This document shows positions 21,921-22,017 of a stretch of DNA of 22,017 nucleotides, in pieces. The translations under genes were made by a program, and so were the position numbers. Under the pieces are notes generated by a model. The model was not told the origin of the DNA and did not search any database. It worked only from the letters and a program-made list of their open reading frames with translations. This DNA is from Deinococcus yavapaiensis KR-236 (GTDB lineage Bacteria > Deinococcota > Deinococci > Deinococcales > Deinococcaceae), in contig NZ_QJSX01000031.1 in the NCBI RefSeq assembly GCF_003217515.1, forward strand, positions 1-22,017, read 5' to 3'. Position 1 is the stretch's first letter; each line of letters starts with the position of its first letter.

Positions 21921-22017
21921 TTAGCGGGCTTGAATGGGGGCTTTGCGGGCGCGGCCCCAGGCGATCACGCCGGCCAGTGCGGCCAGGACGAGGTTCATGG
22001 GCAGCATCATGCCTTCG
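21921..22017 (-). CDS. Membrane protein C-terminus (partial, runs off the window)
   Basis: A minus-strand frame ending with TAA at 21921 encodes EGMMLPMNLVLAALAGVI, AWGRARKAPIQAR. It is one hydrophobic helix followed by a short basic tail, typical of the last helix of an inner-membrane protein whose end is cytoplasmic. It lies upstream of, and parallel to, the solute-binding gene, so a transport role is possible. The rest lies outside the window, so no family can be given. Confidence 0.55.
   Translation of the reverse strand, partial: EGMMLPMNLVLAALAGVIAWGRARKAPIQAR

Overview
The window is GC-rich, densely coded bacterial DNA. Its gene content suggests a Deinococcus-type chromosome: a LacI-controlled sugar importer, SRAP and metallophosphoesterase genes, TnpB and IS5 debris, and many small lineage-specific proteins. 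This is an inference from protein style and gene set; there is no rRNA or other marker gene here to prove it. I see no tRNA, rRNA or CRISPR array.

Region by region. (1) 1-2220 is a decayed zone. It holds a hairpin, a terminator, a frameshifted unknown gene, and an IS5-type transposase 5' part joined to the tail of a serine recombinase. (2) 2220-8829 is a sugar or polyol catabolic locus. On the minus strand are a periplasmic binding protein and two permeases. Divergently, on the plus strand, are a LacI-family regulator, a short-chain dehydrogenase and a xylulokinase. The set fits uptake of a pentitol, oxidation to D-xylulose and phosphorylation into the pentose phosphate pathway. No ATPase gene is present, so a shared MsmK/MalK-type ATPase must lie elsewhere. 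(3) 8830-12850 holds small genes: a two-helix membrane protein, a frameshifted HTH protein, a 76-aa protein overlapping a SRAP (YedK/HMCES) gene, a short unknown, an HNH nuclease behind a promoter-plus-terminator leader, and a broken metallophosphoesterase. (4) 12855-14639, minus strand, has a siderophore-interacting flavoprotein and a two-gene membrane operon (DUF4405/cytochrome b561-like plus a small two-helix protein). This suggests iron or redox work at the membrane. (5) 15018-15926 is an extradiol-dioxygenase-like VOC protein with a strong palindrome upstream. (6) 16282-18374 looks imported from an actinobacterium: remnants of a LuxR-type regulator, then DUF2218, SnoaL-like and ester-cyclase-like genes with strong ribosome-binding sites, ended by a decayed TnpB. 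(7) 18578-21794, minus strand, is an apparent operon of a solute-binding protein, a second VOC dioxygenase and a zinc-free MDR quinone-reductase-like enzyme. The MDR gene has two in-frame starts, one adding a membrane anchor. A partial membrane-protein gene enters at the right edge.

The most interesting points are the palindromes of similar half-site in front of the membrane operon and the first VOC gene, the nearly perfect palindrome on the LacI start codon, the two-start MDR enzyme, the promoter/terminator leader of the HNH gene, the homopolymer frameshift in the HTH gene, and the foreign DUF2218-SnoaL cassette.
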